Positions 26,401 to 37,100 of a stretch of 64,000 bases of DNA are shown in pieces (within the stretch, counting starts at the first letter, position 1; the number at the start of each line of letters is the position of its first letter). Under the pieces are notes generated by a model that saw only the letters and a list, made by a program, of their open reading frames with translations, ran no database searches and had not been told where the DNA came from. Where the stretch lies: assembly GCF_965638725.1 (NCBI RefSeq), contig NC_134950.1, positions 23,960,932-24,024,931 on the forward strand. Reading direction: 5' to 3'. Made by a program: the position numbers and the translations under genes. The stretch comes from Aptenodytes patagonicus. Lineage: Eukaryota > Chordata > Aves > Sphenisciformes > Spheniscidae.

Positions 26401-28244
26401 CTTCCAATTCACTCTCAGAACATAAATAAACAAGGCATTTGGAAAAAAGCTTATAATTTATTTGGTTTATCTGCTCAGCCCAACTTAAGATTGCTCAGGT
26501 TTCTATTATTCCTGTTGCAGTTGATAACAATACAATGTAAAGCAGAGTACAGAACACAGTTCTCTGCCTGTTGTTTGATTTAGTAATAATTTTGCAGCTG
26601 GAGAAACAGGGGAAGTATAATGTCTTGAACTTATGTACCCTTCTGATTGTTTTTTCCATTTTTAGAATACAGTACGCTATCTGCAAAAGAATTGTACCTA
26701 AGCCTGGAAGTTGTTCTTGTAAATCTCAGGGAGGAAAGAATCCAGAACCTCTGGTTAACATGCAACATTTTGCTTTGTTGGGAAATTAATCTGGTTTTGC
26801 TTTAGGGTGTTTTTAGTTTGGTTTTATCAGAAAGTAGTAATTTTTGACAGTGGGAAGAGAGAACCTGTTTCAGTAGGGTAAATATGCGCATCTGTACTGG
26901 AGTAACTAATAAACTCTAACTACTGAATGGTGGAGAAACTCTGCGAGGTGACACTAATTTTCAACTAGTGTGCTTTAACTGTAGCAGCAGTATATGCAAC
27001 TTTCTTTCTTTCTCTCCAAGACTGGAAGTACAAGCAGATGTGCAGAAAGAACGTTACAGCCTGAGTGGAGAATCTGGCACAGTTAGCTTGGGAACAGTTA
27101 GTGATAATGCCAGTACCAAAGCAATGGCGGGATCCATTCTGAACTCCTACATCCCTTTGGACAGGTAAGAGAAATGTGGTGAAAAGAGAAGGTTAATAAG
27201 CCTTGCTTATTAAAGGATATTCTAAGCATGGCTCAGCTGTTCTACTTCAATGATTGCCCTTTGAAACTGCAAATTTTGTTACAAACTGAATTACATGTGA
27301 CTGCTTATATTTGCCAAGGTGATTTCCGAAGAGGAACGCCATTGCTGTAGCCCAGTAAGGTGTTTGATATTTCAGACTCTGTGTTTTTCTTTGGGCTGTT
27401 TATTTGGTTAAACACTTAATTCTTCTAAAAGAAGTTACATCTCCCTAACTTTCTTTTGCTATGTATCTTGGAAAGCAGTAAGAGTTTGTTTTGCTGTGTT
27501 AGCTGGCTTATCTTAGATGACCGCTTGCACTCACGGATTCTTTTTTGTTCTAGGGAAGGCAACAGTATGGAAGTGCAAGTGGATATTGAATCAAAGCCAG
27601 CCAAATTCAGACACAACAGTGGAAGCAGTAGTGTTGATGATGGCAGTGCTGCAGGTCGTAGTAATGCCGGTTGTTCATCGGCCTGCTTGCCAGAAAGTAA
27701 ATCTAGTGCCACCAAGTGGTCCAAAGAAGCAACAGCAGGAAAAAAATGTAAAGGTAAGCTGAGAAAGAAGAGTAGCATGAAGATAAATGAGACAAGAGAG
27801 GACATGGATGCTCAGCTGTTGGAACAACAAAGCACAAACTCCAGTGAATTTGACTCTCCCTCTCTTAGTGATAGTATTCCATCTGTGGCAGATTCTCACT
27901 CGAGTCATTTTTCCGAGTTTAGTTGCTCAGATATGGAAAGTATGAAAACTTCCTGTAGCCATGGTTCCAGCGACTATCATACTCGCTTTACCACAGTCAG
28001 TGTTCTCCCAGAGGTGGAAAATGATCGCTTGGAAAACTCTCCACAGCCAAGTGGAATCCCTGCGCCTGTTCCAACAGCCCCAAGCACTGATGTTCCACAG
28101 CTGAGTTACATTGCTGAGGAAAACATTAATAATGGATCTTCGAAAGATGTAGATTTAGGTATTGGTGAAACACTGAAAGAGACAAACAACAACCATTCAC
28201 AACATGCTGTGGAATTAAGCACTGCTATTCAGACTGAAATTTAA
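7812..28244 (+). CDS. RNF19A: RNF19A (dorfin), RBR E3 ubiquitin-protein ligase, complete coding sequence in nine exons
   Basis: The exons are 7812-8428, 14438-14646, 16570-16714, 17286-17448, 22347-22461, 24569-24730, 25403-25616, 27021-27164 and 27554-28244. Every junction is GT-AG and every phase fits, giving 819 residues (human: 838, from memory). The order is a basic Ser/Lys-rich N-terminus, RING1 (from Cys113), IBR (about 180-250), RING2/Rcat (282-313), two hydrophobic membrane segments (about 349-375 and 395-432), then a long Ser-rich cytosolic tail. RING2 has the GSCNH motif whose cysteine (residue 297, bases 16632-16634) is the expected thioester-forming residue of RBR ligases. Family knowledge: the protein takes ubiquitin from UBE2L3-type E2s, sits at ER membrane and centrosomal inclusions, and ubiquitinates mutant SOD1. 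No frameshift or lost zinc ligand was seen. The exact start codon is uncertain (7812, 7833 or 7848). The closest alternative, paralogue RNF19B, fits less well because the tail matches RNF19A nearly to the last residues (AIQTEI). Confidence 0.97.
11440..11520 (+). mobile_element. Faint old CR1 LINE trace
   Basis: Short matches by eye to the CR1 reverse-transcriptase 3' region, including CAGCATTGATGAAACACC and AACAAAGACCTGGACCAG, in the right order and spacing. It is heavily diverged with no open frame, so the call is tentative. Confidence 0.4.
11543..11557 (+). repeat. Run of 15 G
   Basis: An uninterrupted G run in RNF19A intron 2, followed by purine-rich sequence. It could form G-quadruplex structures; the length may be inaccurate in sequencing. 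Confidence 0.85.
14438..14646 (+). CDS. RNF19A: RNF19A coding exon 3: IBR domain
   Basis: The exon begins after ATTCAAG and ends before GTATTT. It completes Gly206 and encodes residues 207-275 plus one base. It carries the zinc ligands of the in-between-RING domain, including CASC, CGREGC and [14 protein letters not shown], followed by an arginine- and serine-rich linker (SQESGAA) leading to RING2. Confidence 0.96.
14647..16569 (+). other. RNF19A: RNF19A intron 3
   Basis: Bounded by GTATTT and AACAG. I see no repeat or gene in it. Confidence 0.85.
16570..16714 (+). CDS. RNF19A: RNF19A coding exon 4: RING2 / catalytic Rcat domain
   Basis: The exon follows TTTTTAAACAG and ends before GTACAT. 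It encodes residues 276-324 (both ends split). Cys282 and Cys285 (CPRC) open RING2. Cys297 in GSCNHMTC is the predicted catalytic cysteine, and [12 protein letters not shown] completes the zinc sites. All ligands expected of an active RBR ligase are present. Confidence 0.97.
16715..17285 (+). other. RNF19A: RNF19A intron 4
   Basis: A 571-base intron between GTACAT and TTAG. It has an A run near the donor (16724-16737); nothing else was recognised. Confidence 0.85.
17286..17448 (+). CDS. RNF19A: RNF19A coding exon 5: first membrane segment
   Basis: Starts after TCTATTAG and ends at AAG before GTAAAA. It encodes residues 324-378. A lysine/arginine/tryptophan-rich stretch (331-345) precedes a long Gly/Ala/Ile-rich hydrophobic segment (about 349-375), the first predicted membrane helix. 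Confidence 0.96.
19130..19346 (+). mobile_element. CR1 LINE, 5'-truncated 3' end
   Basis: Typical CR1 sequence in sense orientation with RNF19A. It includes GGTGGTGAGACACTGGAACA and CCATCCCTGGAAGTGTTCAA, and ends in two copies of TTCTATGA (19331-19346), the CR1 3' terminal repeat. It is truncated to about 217 bases, with no intact frame. The 5' edge is approximate. Confidence 0.92.
20133..20158. repeat. AT-rich perfect palindrome, 12-bp arms
   Basis: AATAATAATTTT and its reverse complement are separated by two bases (CA), in RNF19A intron 5. AT-only arms arise easily by chance, so no function is assigned. Confidence 0.8.
20751..20776 (+). repeat. Short tandem repeat, unit TATTCTT
   Basis: About 3.7 copies of a seven-base unit, in RNF19A intron 5. 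Confidence 0.85.
22347..22461 (+). CDS. RNF19A: RNF19A coding exon 6: inter-helix loop and start of second membrane segment
   Basis: Starts after CTCTCAAG and ends before GTAAGC. It encodes residues 379-416 plus one base of Gly417. A polar loop rich in Lys, His and Arg (379-394) leads into the second hydrophobic segment beginning [10 protein letters not shown]. Confidence 0.96.
22462..24568 (+). other. RNF19A: RNF19A intron 6
   Basis: Bounded by GTAAGC and GTAG. No repeat or gene was recognised; the open frames of 101 and 127 codons near 23557-24173 have no domain-like composition. Confidence 0.85.
24569..24730 (+). CDS. RNF19A: RNF19A coding exon 7: end of second membrane segment and acidic stretch
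   Basis: Starts after CTCGGTAG and ends before GTAAGA. It encodes residues 417-470 plus one base. It finishes the second hydrophobic segment (to about residue 432), then a cysteine/glycine-rich turn and the acidic [12 protein letters not shown] stretch. Confidence 0.96.
24731..25402 (+). other. RNF19A: RNF19A intron 7
   Basis: A 672-base intron between GTAAGA and TCTAG. A short C-rich run (25251-25263) is the only visible low-complexity element. Confidence 0.85.
25403..25616 (+). CDS. RNF19A: RNF19A coding exon 8: Ser/Gly-rich cytosolic tail, part 1
   Basis: Starts after TTTCTGTCTAG and ends before GTAAGA. It encodes residues 471-541 plus two bases. The sequence is low in hydrophobic residues and rich in Ser, Gly and Ala (for example [16 protein letters not shown]), consistent with a disordered tail. 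It is strongly conserved with mammals as I recall that sequence. Confidence 0.95.
25617..27020 (+). other. RNF19A: RNF19A intron 8
   Basis: A 1.4-kb intron between GTAAGA and CCAAG. It contains a perfect 11-bp hairpin (25730-25758) about 115 bases after the exon. Confidence 0.85.
25730..25758. repeat. Perfect inverted repeat, 11-bp arms
   Basis: GAACTGTCTCT (25730-25740) and AGAGACAGTTC (25748-25758) flank a seven-base loop. It lies in RNF19A intron 8. In RNA the stem can extend by one G-U pair. Confidence 0.85.
27021..27164 (+). CDS. RNF19A: RNF19A coding exon 9: cytosolic tail, part 2
   Basis: Starts after the pyrimidine-rich acceptor TTCTCTCCAAG and ends before GTAAGA. It encodes residues 542-589 plus two bases. 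Recognisable parts are [20 protein letters not shown] and [10 protein letters not shown]. Confidence 0.95.
27165..27553 (+). other. RNF19A: RNF19A intron 9
   Basis: A 389-base intron between GTAAGA and TCTAG. Nothing else was seen in it. Confidence 0.85.
27554..28244 (+). CDS. RNF19A: RNF19A last coding exon: Ser-rich C-terminal tail
   Basis: Starts after TTTTGTTCTAG and runs to TAA at 28242-28244. It encodes residues 590-819. It holds a lysine-rich patch ([10 protein letters not shown]), an acidic/Ser region ([20 protein letters not shown]) and the conserved ending AIQTEI. The part after about residue 735 differs more from mammals than the rest. The open frame continues about 98 bases upstream into the intron; that stretch is intronic because the acceptor joins the previous exon in phase. 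Confidence 0.96.
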
Positions 28245-29187
28245 GCCTATAAGTGCTGCAAAAATATATGTACCACTAATGATCCCTGTCTGAAAGCTGG
28301 TTGAATTACATGCGACTTCCGTAAGTTTCAGGTGACCAGCAGAAGCAAGGTTTTGATACAACTGCATTTTATATATACTTGTCTGATAAGGCAAAATACT
28401 TCATATGGATCTTAGACCTGTGTGAAGAGACATGAAGGCTTTAACCAAGTGCATTACAGCAGTACAAATACGTCCATGTTTTGTATTTTTGCCACAACTT
28501 TGCTTGAAAGCATATACTTGGTGTATTTAGATAAAAATTGGTAAATTCTTGATATGTTAAATGCTGAAATGAATAATATGTCCTGCACTGTTCACTTGGA
28601 AAATATGGGGTTTGGGATAAATGGGTGTTAGCTGAGCGTTAGTGACTTAAAACCATTCTTGTGTGAACTCTATTTAAGGGAAGCAAAAGTTTTGCAGAGA
28701 CCTATACAAACATATTTCAACAGTGAATATTCGTAATGATAATTTTGTTTCATAACTGGACACACTATTTAGAATGCATGTAGAATGAACCGCATATCTT
28801 CAGATGGATGTAGCCTGTGTCAGAAGTGTTTATGGCATTTTACATAATTTTGAAACAGAAGAGATTGGTACTTTAACATATGGTGGAATGGAGACATCAC
28901 CTGTGAAGAACAGTGGGGTTACTTATTTATTCATGCAACCAACCATGCAGCAGATAAGGCTACTATATAGCGTATAAAAACTGTAAAATAACAATCCAGT
29001 GATTTATAAGCATTGTAGAAGAGCAGATGCAGTCACCTTTCATTAGGGGGAAAAGCGGTGCCCCATCAATTCTTGGTGCCTTTGGGAAAGACTGGGTTTG
29101 AAGTGCCTGGTCGTTTGAGGATTTTACTGTAATGTTTTCCAGAATGTCCTCTTTGGCCACCTTGGATCACAAAAGAAAATTCTAGTG

Positions 29188-29193
29188 AATAAA
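29188..29193 (+). terminator. RNF19A: Possible proximal poly(A) signal of RNF19A
   Basis: A perfect AATAAA inside the 3' UTR, followed by a T/G-containing stretch (ATGACTGTGGTAG). It may give a shorter transcript. Confidence 0.4.
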
Positions 29194-29742
29194 ATGACTG
29201 TGGTAGATAAATGTATAGTAGTAATGAAGTATTGGCCTACCAAAGACTCACTCAGGCTTTAGTGGACATGACATCTCTTTGCAAGACATGCGTATCTTCA
29301 GTCCCAGAATCAAAGTGCAGTGCAATGACTGCCCAAGTGCAAAGATGGGTTCCAAATATGCTGGCTTTTTCTTTTCCTTTTGCATATGGAAGATGTACAG
29401 CTGAACACAAGCTGAAGTTGGCCAAAGCGCCTGCACTGTTAACATTTTTTTTGCTATGTAATTCACTAAAATGAAAAAAAAAAAAAAATTGTGAATATCA
29501 AAATAACAGTTAACAATGTTCTGTCTCGTGTTTCATGTATTGCCATTATGGTGCTACTGGAAGTTTGGTTGGATAAAAAGAAAATGCCATCAGCTGCAGT
29601 CCTCTTCCATGACCTAGCCTCACCAGTTTCAGTAATATGCTTATAACACTAGTGCCAGTTATGTTATTTGATGCTTGTTACAGTATTTGTATATTTGCAA
29701 TTCAGTTTTGCTCAATAATATGCGTGTAAACTGCCTATCTGA

Positions 29743-29748
29743 AATAAA
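29743..29748 (+). terminator. RNF19A: Likely main poly(A) signal of RNF19A
   Basis: A perfect AATAAA about 1.5 kb after the stop codon. A T/G-rich downstream element (GGTCCTTTGTTTAGTGTG) lies about 20-45 bases further on, the usual layout of a vertebrate cleavage site. Confidence 0.7.
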
Positions 29749-30686
29749 TGTCTAAATACTGACTTCTAGTGGTCCTTTGTTTAGTGTGCTGATTAGCCTT
29801 ATAAAAATGTGTATGTTCCCAAGAAGGTGCTTTTTTTTTCCTGTAAGGTGCTGACTGCTGTCATCTCTTGTTGCCTTTAAACACTTTCATTTTGTTAGGT
29901 GTGTTTTGGAAGTTGAATGCTCTGATACTTTGAACTACAAGATCTGAAGTTAGTTGATTTTGTACAAGGCTTCAACCTGATTTCTTTTCATCTTAAAGAA
30001 CAGCAATCTAAGCCGCCTCTATGGCGGGCAGGACAGTAAATGGTTTTCTGAGAGGATGCTGCTCTGGCATAAGCATATTTCTCTTTAAACAAAATTGCAC
30101 CATCTTGGTACAAGTGGACGGGCTACGGTCAGAATGCTGAGCTAAACTCAAAATCTACTTTCTCCATCTGAAGTGATGCTTTCTCGATTTACACAGTCTG
30201 TACGAAGTTCATTCTGAAACACTGCAGACGGGCCAGAGTTTCTGGGTACCAACTGGTATTTTTTGCTTGGCTGAACTGCCTATTCATCAGGCTCATTTTC
30301 TCACCTGCATCATGACAGGCTCGGGAAGGAAGAAGCTAAAACTGATTGGGATGCATTACAGAAGACGTAGCTGGATCTGCCTCATCCCAAACCCGTATGT
30401 AAGCTATATTTATATCAGAGTGAGTAACAAGAGGATAACTGTTATGCTGGGTCAACTCTGAAGCTACAATTAGAGCATTATTTATACCATTTCCAATGGC
30501 AGATGCTCAGAGAGAATAAGAAATAGGACAAGTGGAACACAATGTACCCTAGAAATGGTAGCAAGGCATACAGGCAATTTTTGCCATGTCATCAGGCAGT
30601 CTGAATTGAAGCAAATGCAAATTTTTATATTTTGTAGGGAGGCTAGCGTTAACAGTTCCTTTTTGTGCTCTGTTCCTGATTGATTT

Positions 30687-30706
30687 CCCCCCCCCCCCCC
30701 CTCCCC
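30687..30706 (+). repeat. C-rich run (15 C, T, 4 C)
   Basis: A near-uninterrupted C tract about 0.9 kb after the RNF19A poly(A) signal; the - strand is G-rich. Confidence 0.85.
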
Positions 30707-31163
30707 AGTCTGAACACTTTTAAAAAATACATTGTTACTGAAGAGTAAATGTATGGAATTAGGATCAGCGTTAACTGAATGAAGCATTTTATTATCTTAC
30801 AACACCAGCTTGTGAATTCTGATGTGATTTTTCAGGCCTGTATAGAAATGTCTCTCTTAATCATGAACTGAAGCGTTAACTGATTCTTTAGGCAGAGGCT
30901 GGAGAATGAAGTGGAGTGAAATGTGACTTGGTGAGCCAGCCATGCTTCTGTCGCTGCACATGCAGTCCAACTGGTGAACATTCTTCAAGGCCTACTATTT
31001 CTAAACCTCTGAATAAGTTAAATTTCTGTGCAGTCCCATACAACCACCTTCAATTAATCATCTTAAGCCAGACGTTATTTGCTCCATGCCATACAGCAGA
31101 AGGTGAACCTCCCCTTTGGCTTTTATTTTGTTTAGTTTTGAATCTGATGTCTCATGGAATAGC

Positions 31164-31169
31164 AATAAA
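31164..31169 (+). terminator. Possible distal poly(A) signal on the + strand
   Basis: A perfect AATAAA followed by TTGTCTTGC and a GTGTGATTTGG element. It could end a longer RNF19A transcript or an unrecognised non-coding RNA; nothing else here shows transcription. Confidence 0.3.
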
Positions 31170-34100
31170 GTTGTCTTGCACTTTGAAAACGTGTGATTTG
31201 GCTTTATCCAGTACACCTATGAAATGACTAAAGCACATCAATTTGTAGCAATGCAATCTAATGCTAACAGCAGGGAATTGGGAGGTGGAGGACCTATTTC
31301 TGTGAGTTTAACCCTAACTCTTAATTTCTCAGGGCCTCAATTTTGCTGTGCAGGAAGTTGGAAATACGGTTTTCCCTTGTAAGTAAACTTTATCAAATGA
31401 TAGTGTTATTTTCAGTCACTCTGAAACAATCTTTGATAATTTTATATTCCACATTAAGAGGTAACTAATGTTGAAATACAGGTAAGCTTTTCCATTCACT
31501 TTTGGGTAAGTTTTTAGCAGAAAACTTTTGCTGATTCATTATGTAACTTTTTTTTTTATTCAGAGGTAGTGTTATTTCATATGTGAGGCAGTCTAAACAG
31601 CACTAATAAATGTAGTGCAGCACTGAATTTTGTTTTGAGTCTGTAAAAAAAAAAAAAAAAAAGTAAAAGATACAACACTTCTATCAATACAGTAATACAG
31701 AAGATGCTTCTCTTATTTATAGATCTACCAGTGTAAGAATTCAATAAAGCAAAGTTTTTCTTTCACTGAAATATAAACCACAGGAAAGATCAAGTTTACA
31801 TCTGGTCTCCCAACATGAAAGTTCTTTTTCAGAAATTTTCTTTGTGGTTCCTGGCCACTTTGACTAATTTGTGTCAGATTGTGAATCTCAAGAGGAAATA
31901 ATCTAACATCTGCTATATCAAAGAATTCTTGAGATGGTTACAACTTTAAATAGATAAAAACTGTCATAACAGCTCTCCTCCCAATGTTTGAATGTGCTTT
32001 TTTGTAGTAAAGCATCTGGACTTGTACATCCCTTCCTTTCATTGAATCAGTGTCTCAAACCTTAGCATGTATGAGCTGATTACTTTTTACCGATACGTAA
32101 ACATTTTTTTACTGACTTACCTCTCTTTCAACCATTTTGATATGCAAATCCAAATTAATTTTTAGATAGTTGCCTACTTAGTAATGCCATCACTCTCATG
32201 GGTAATAATGCTTTAGAAGGATAACCACGCAGATGGTTGAAAAAATACTAACTGGAGGTAAGGAACTTTTATCAGGAAATTATTTTTCACTTGATTTAGA
32301 TGTTTAGGGGAGAGATTTTAGTTGCCTCACTGAAAAACAAACCAACCAAACCCAAAATACCAGGTCATATGCTATGAAATTGTCTACTTAAAATTTATTC
32401 AATTATATTTAAGCCAAATCATACCAGGAAGGGGGCAAAAAGGGTACTGAGCAGAAAATAAGAAAGGTAAAATACCCTGTCCTGTGTAGGTGTTTGGAAA
32501 GGAAGGTTTGGATTTTTGGTCCACGTTGCACAGCCGTGCTCTGATGATATGTCAGTGGCATTTGGAGCTGGAAACTTGTCTGAGCCACGTCCTGGGAACT
32601 GCACGATGCCCCTGTGTCTGTGGTCTTTGGTGGCTGGGGGCTCTGTGCAGGGTGGGTTGTGATTCTTTGCCCCCCATTGCACTGGGGGTTTCAAGAAATA
32701 AAAAGGTGCCAAAGATTGGGAGGCAGGCAGGAGGTGGACGTGCGCAGAGAGCTGAAGGAGTCCAACTGCTCAGCAGATCACCTTCCACGTTGCCTTGCAG
32801 ACAAGCAGTGATGGTACGTCACTATAAAAGGCAGCAGCATTTTTGGATGCCTCTGCTTTGGGTGGGGACTGATCAAAGTGCAACTAGAGCTTTAAGTGGC
32901 CATTTTAAAGACTTTTAAAAATGGCAGAAATTAGTAGATCCACTGCCGCAGCCTGGATTCTGCTAACCAGAGCTGGCCCTCTCTTGGGAATAATACTGCT
33001 TGACTGGGTCTACTGCCATCTTGTTTTCTGGCAGTAACATCATCTAAAAGTCTTGTTTCTTTGAGTGTAAAGGGATAAAAGCTACTTGACATCCTCCTTC
33101 CTCAAGTGTTGTTTTGGGAGGAAAAGATACAAGCATTAATATTCCATCTAATTCAGGTGAAATTGAGGCAGTCTTGAGCAGAAACTCAGCAGTGAACCTG
33201 AGAGAACCTTTCTGAAATTATAAAGGTCTAAAGAGCGCCATTACCACCTTGACCGCTCCTGCTGCCCTCAGGGTGACAGCCATGTGGTCTTCTCAGATGG
33301 AACAACTTGATGTGGCTGTGGGAGCAAAATGTTCTCCACATTTAGGGTCACAGAACCCCCAGGTCGGATCTGGGTGAGAGACAATCCCGAACTGGTGGCA
33401 GCATCTTTGGTACCTTCAGTCTCAAAGGGTAGGAGAAACAGGGAAATGTGGACATGAGGTATTTTGTAATCAAGAAGTTTATATGGGAGGCAAAGGAAGA
33501 GTTAGATTCACAGACCACAAGCGTAGCACTAACTGGTGTGCCTAACGGAAGTCAACCTACAAGAGCCCCCAGTCTTGAAGATGGCTCTGAAGATACTACT
33601 CTCCAGTCCCTATTTGTGGTTTGGTGCTGTTCATATGACAGTATGTTAAAGATACAAGGCATAAACTGAGGGTATAGATTGTGGTCAGGCGAATGTGATG
33701 CCGAATGAAGAGCTTCCGGTTCTCCCCTAGGAAGGGACGTGGTCTTGCACTGTTCTGCTTGCCTGTGTGAATGCTGCCCTTGCTACCAAAGCTGCTGTCC
33801 CCCAAAGGAGGGAGCACCAAGCCGTTGCTCTGAGCGCACGCAGGTTGACTCCCCATCAAAATTCAGACCTGAGCTCTCAGATCTCCACACTGAAGCTCTC
33901 TGCCAGACAGCAGTGTCATGACCCACCTGGGTGAGGGAGGCAGATGAAACGGTACCCTCAGCAGAGACTGCAGCCAGGACAACACCTGCCAGTCTCCAGT
34001 CTCCATCGTATAGAGACGCTGCCTCCTGGGAGAGTGCGTAGTGTTGGTCAGCCCTGCTGGTGTCACGGACGAGGTGCAGGGTGCTCTGTGCAGGCAGAGC

Positions 34101-37100
34101 GCAATGCTGCCACTTGTATGCCAGGGATGCATGTGCCCCTGCGCATGCAAGAAGGTTAAAGTGCTGTGGGTCCTGCAGCACTGTCGGCTTCCCCTGCTGC
34201 TGGTGACACGTTCTCATCATCATGCAGAGGTGCGCACAGACTGACAGCACTATCGTAAATGCTCTTGTCTTGAACTTGCAAAATAACTTGTTCAGCTTTC
34301 TCAGCTCCATGATGGGTTGCCATCTTCCTTTCTTCTTTAGTTCTAGAAAGTAACGGCTGTAAAATACCTTCCATAGAGAGGAGGAAAAGAGGCCCTACTT
34401 CTAGGTCTAGTTTATTGCCAGCATTATGGACCCTGTATAGTGTAACTTGTGGACAGTCTCTTGGACTCTCAAGAGGAGAATTTGGCAAGTATCTAGCAAA
34501 TCATGCATAAGGTTTTGCAATGTCTTTCTAAGTAGATGCAAAGTTTTCATATAAGGTTTTGAATGCTGCCCTAAAGAAGCTGTTGAGAAGGTGGAATAGC
34601 CTCTGTGAGGGCACAAAACCATCTTGTGAAGATGTAATTGGAAAAGGTGCTGAGACAAGTCCTGACCAGGACGCATTGGTCCCTTTTTTACATGAGCTGG
34701 AATTCAGTGCACAGAAATGTTCCCCCTTTGGGCTGTACTTGTATAAAGGGTCCTCTGCTAGAGGAACTAGATTGTGAGGTGCATCCTGTTGCTGTGAAGG
34801 AAGGCCTTGGGCGCTGTGCTGAAGGAGCTTCTTTGAGTAGCTGCCTCTAGACCTCCTTGAACGGTTTGGTTCAAATTCAGATGCAGTTATTGCTAAAATA
34901 GAATAACATAGCAATACATCTCATATACTTAATCAGATTGAAACATGGGTATTCTAAAGCGCCCTTGAGTACTAGGGGCAGCAATAGAGTTGTCTTTGAG
35001 GTTGTCGAAAACTTTAGTCGAGACCCAACTGACATGTCAGGGAATTCATAGTAAAAAAAAAAAGTTGCATTTTTTTTCTGAGGAGCCAGACTTTATGTAT
35101 ATATTTTTATATGTATATATGTATTAATTATACTTCTCTGTCCTTTCTCATTATTTGCTTCCTTGTAGAAAAGAGATTGCAACAGCTTTTCGGAAGGAGT
35201 TTGTGGTTTTTGCGATAGTTTCTCTTGGCCTTGGTGAAGGGCTGCTGCCTGGGCACCCTGGAGTGCAGCAACGCTCACACGCAAGGGACGCACCACAGCT
35301 ACAAGCGTAGGGACAGATGCTCATCGGTGAGCGTGCCCAGCTGTGGGCTCCCTGCTCTGATGTCTGCACTGCTTCCTACCCTCTGCTTCCAGCGCTGCTG
35401 GCCTTGCCTGCTATAGACCTTTCTCCCTATGGAAAATCTGACTTGTTTTCCCTTTGTGTCATTTCTTGATCCCCTAAGTTTGTTTTCTGGTCTTTCTGGG
35501 CGTTGAAGGCCCTGCTGCTGCTGGAGGCCAGCTGGGGACAGGGATGTGCTGCGGGAAGGCCAGACTGAGAGCTGCAGTTCCTGCAGATCTCAGCTCTGCA
35601 CCATCCCCATCGTGGCAGTCCCCACGTAGAGCAGGGAAACACAGTGTTCCAAGCAGATAAAAGTCTATTCCTGGCTCTGCAGTGGAGTTGCCATGTGACC
35701 TTGTTCAGCTTCACTTCTGCATGGAAAACCTGAGGCTCACCTCCCAGCTCTCACGGTGCACGGAAAGCTGCAAGCGTAGCGTGGCCATCCAGCACTGAGC
35801 TGTGCTGACCCCGGCATGGGGCAGGGCTGAGCACTGCCTTGGTGTCAGGACAAACGCAGAGCTGGCACTTCAGCGGCACGTGGGAAGCCCAAAGGGAGTG
35901 GGACTATGCGGCCGAGCAAACTCTGTCCTGCCGTGTCCTGTATGGCAAAGTGTCAGAGAGCGAGTGCACTGACCAAGTTAAGCAGACGAACAAACAGACC
36001 TGTGTGCGAAGCTCCTGCGTAACACTTCTGGCCCCATCGCCAGCTCCTAGCTATTGGGTTTGACTGCATGCTCCATGGGAACCGCGGGGCAGCAGAAGGA
36101 GGTAAAGTGCCTGGGAGCACAGCAGGGTAAGAGCATCCGCTTACCAGCCTCTGGGCTGATACCTAAAACGTGATCAAATGGCTGCGCTGGGCTTCCCTTG
36201 AAATGTTTTGGTTTCAGATCAGGCAGCAGAGGGAACGGGTATCTGCCTGGCACAAAATCCAGCCTCCTCGCAGCAGCTGGAAGCTCAACCACAAACATAA
36301 ACCTGCTGTTGCACCTTGCTCATGTGGGAGGCCAGGTAACTGAGGATCTTTGAGACAGGACGGCCTCAGCTCGTCTACACACCAGGTACCAGCAGAAATC
36401 ATTTTGGCAGGCAAAGCCAGCAAGCCGACAAGACACAAGTCTCCTTTCACCAGGACCTGGTGAGCTGGCTTGACAAAAGGACTGTCATTGCTTGCCGTCT
36501 CAACAATAAGGACATCAAAATTTACAACAGCCTAAAGTCGAGCAGTTGGGTTTAGGCACCAGACCAGTGCTGATGGGGTTTTTATCTGGCTCGAGCTACC
36601 CTTCCCTCACAGGCCGTGTGCTCAAGATGTTTCTGAGCATGCCACTTTATCCCCCTATAATCCCTCTCGCTTACTAGCAAAAAGACTCTCATGTTGCTGA
36701 ATTTATTTATGAGGGTGGCATTTAGCAAGCAGCAACTGAGAAATAGCACAGGGCTGCAAGGAAGTAACACCGGTGCCCTGCACTGCCGCAGCTGGAGGCT
36801 GTGCCTCACACTGAGATGTGTTACATCCTAATGGGTAGGTAAACAGTGCTGCACAGGCAGAGACCCAGTAAATGAGGGCGTACTTTTGAATCAGCGATAT
36901 TTAATACTCCTTCAGCCATCGGGGTTTGACACCCTGCTCCGAGCTACCTGCCCTTTGTCCCTCGGGTAGCTGCAGCTCGCGGGCAGCGAGCACAGTTACA
37001 CTGACTCAGGTCATAAATCTTGATTTACAAGTGGGGAAGGAGTCTTGTTCCCTGCTGTTCAAAAATACGTATTTTGTTTATTTTAATGCACAAGTCTAAA

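Larger units (their letters stand above)
28245..29768 (+). other. RNF19A: RNF19A 3' UTR
   Basis: About 1.5 kb of AT-rich sequence from the stop codon to the cleavage region predicted by the AATAAA at 29743. No open frame is convincing. An earlier AATAAA at 29188 could give a UTR about 550 bases shorter. The 3' boundary is inferred. Confidence 0.75.

Noticed and set aside
27425..27805. 126-codon open frame on the - strand opposite the last RNF19A exon
   Set aside because: It is the antisense shadow of a conserved coding exon and runs into introns; its Leu/Phe/Ser-rich translation simply mirrors the sense codons.
33783..34310. 175-codon open frame on the - strand in the intergenic block
   Set aside because: Overlapped by several other frames on both strands, no splice partners, no domain or signal features, and composition explained by local GC content.
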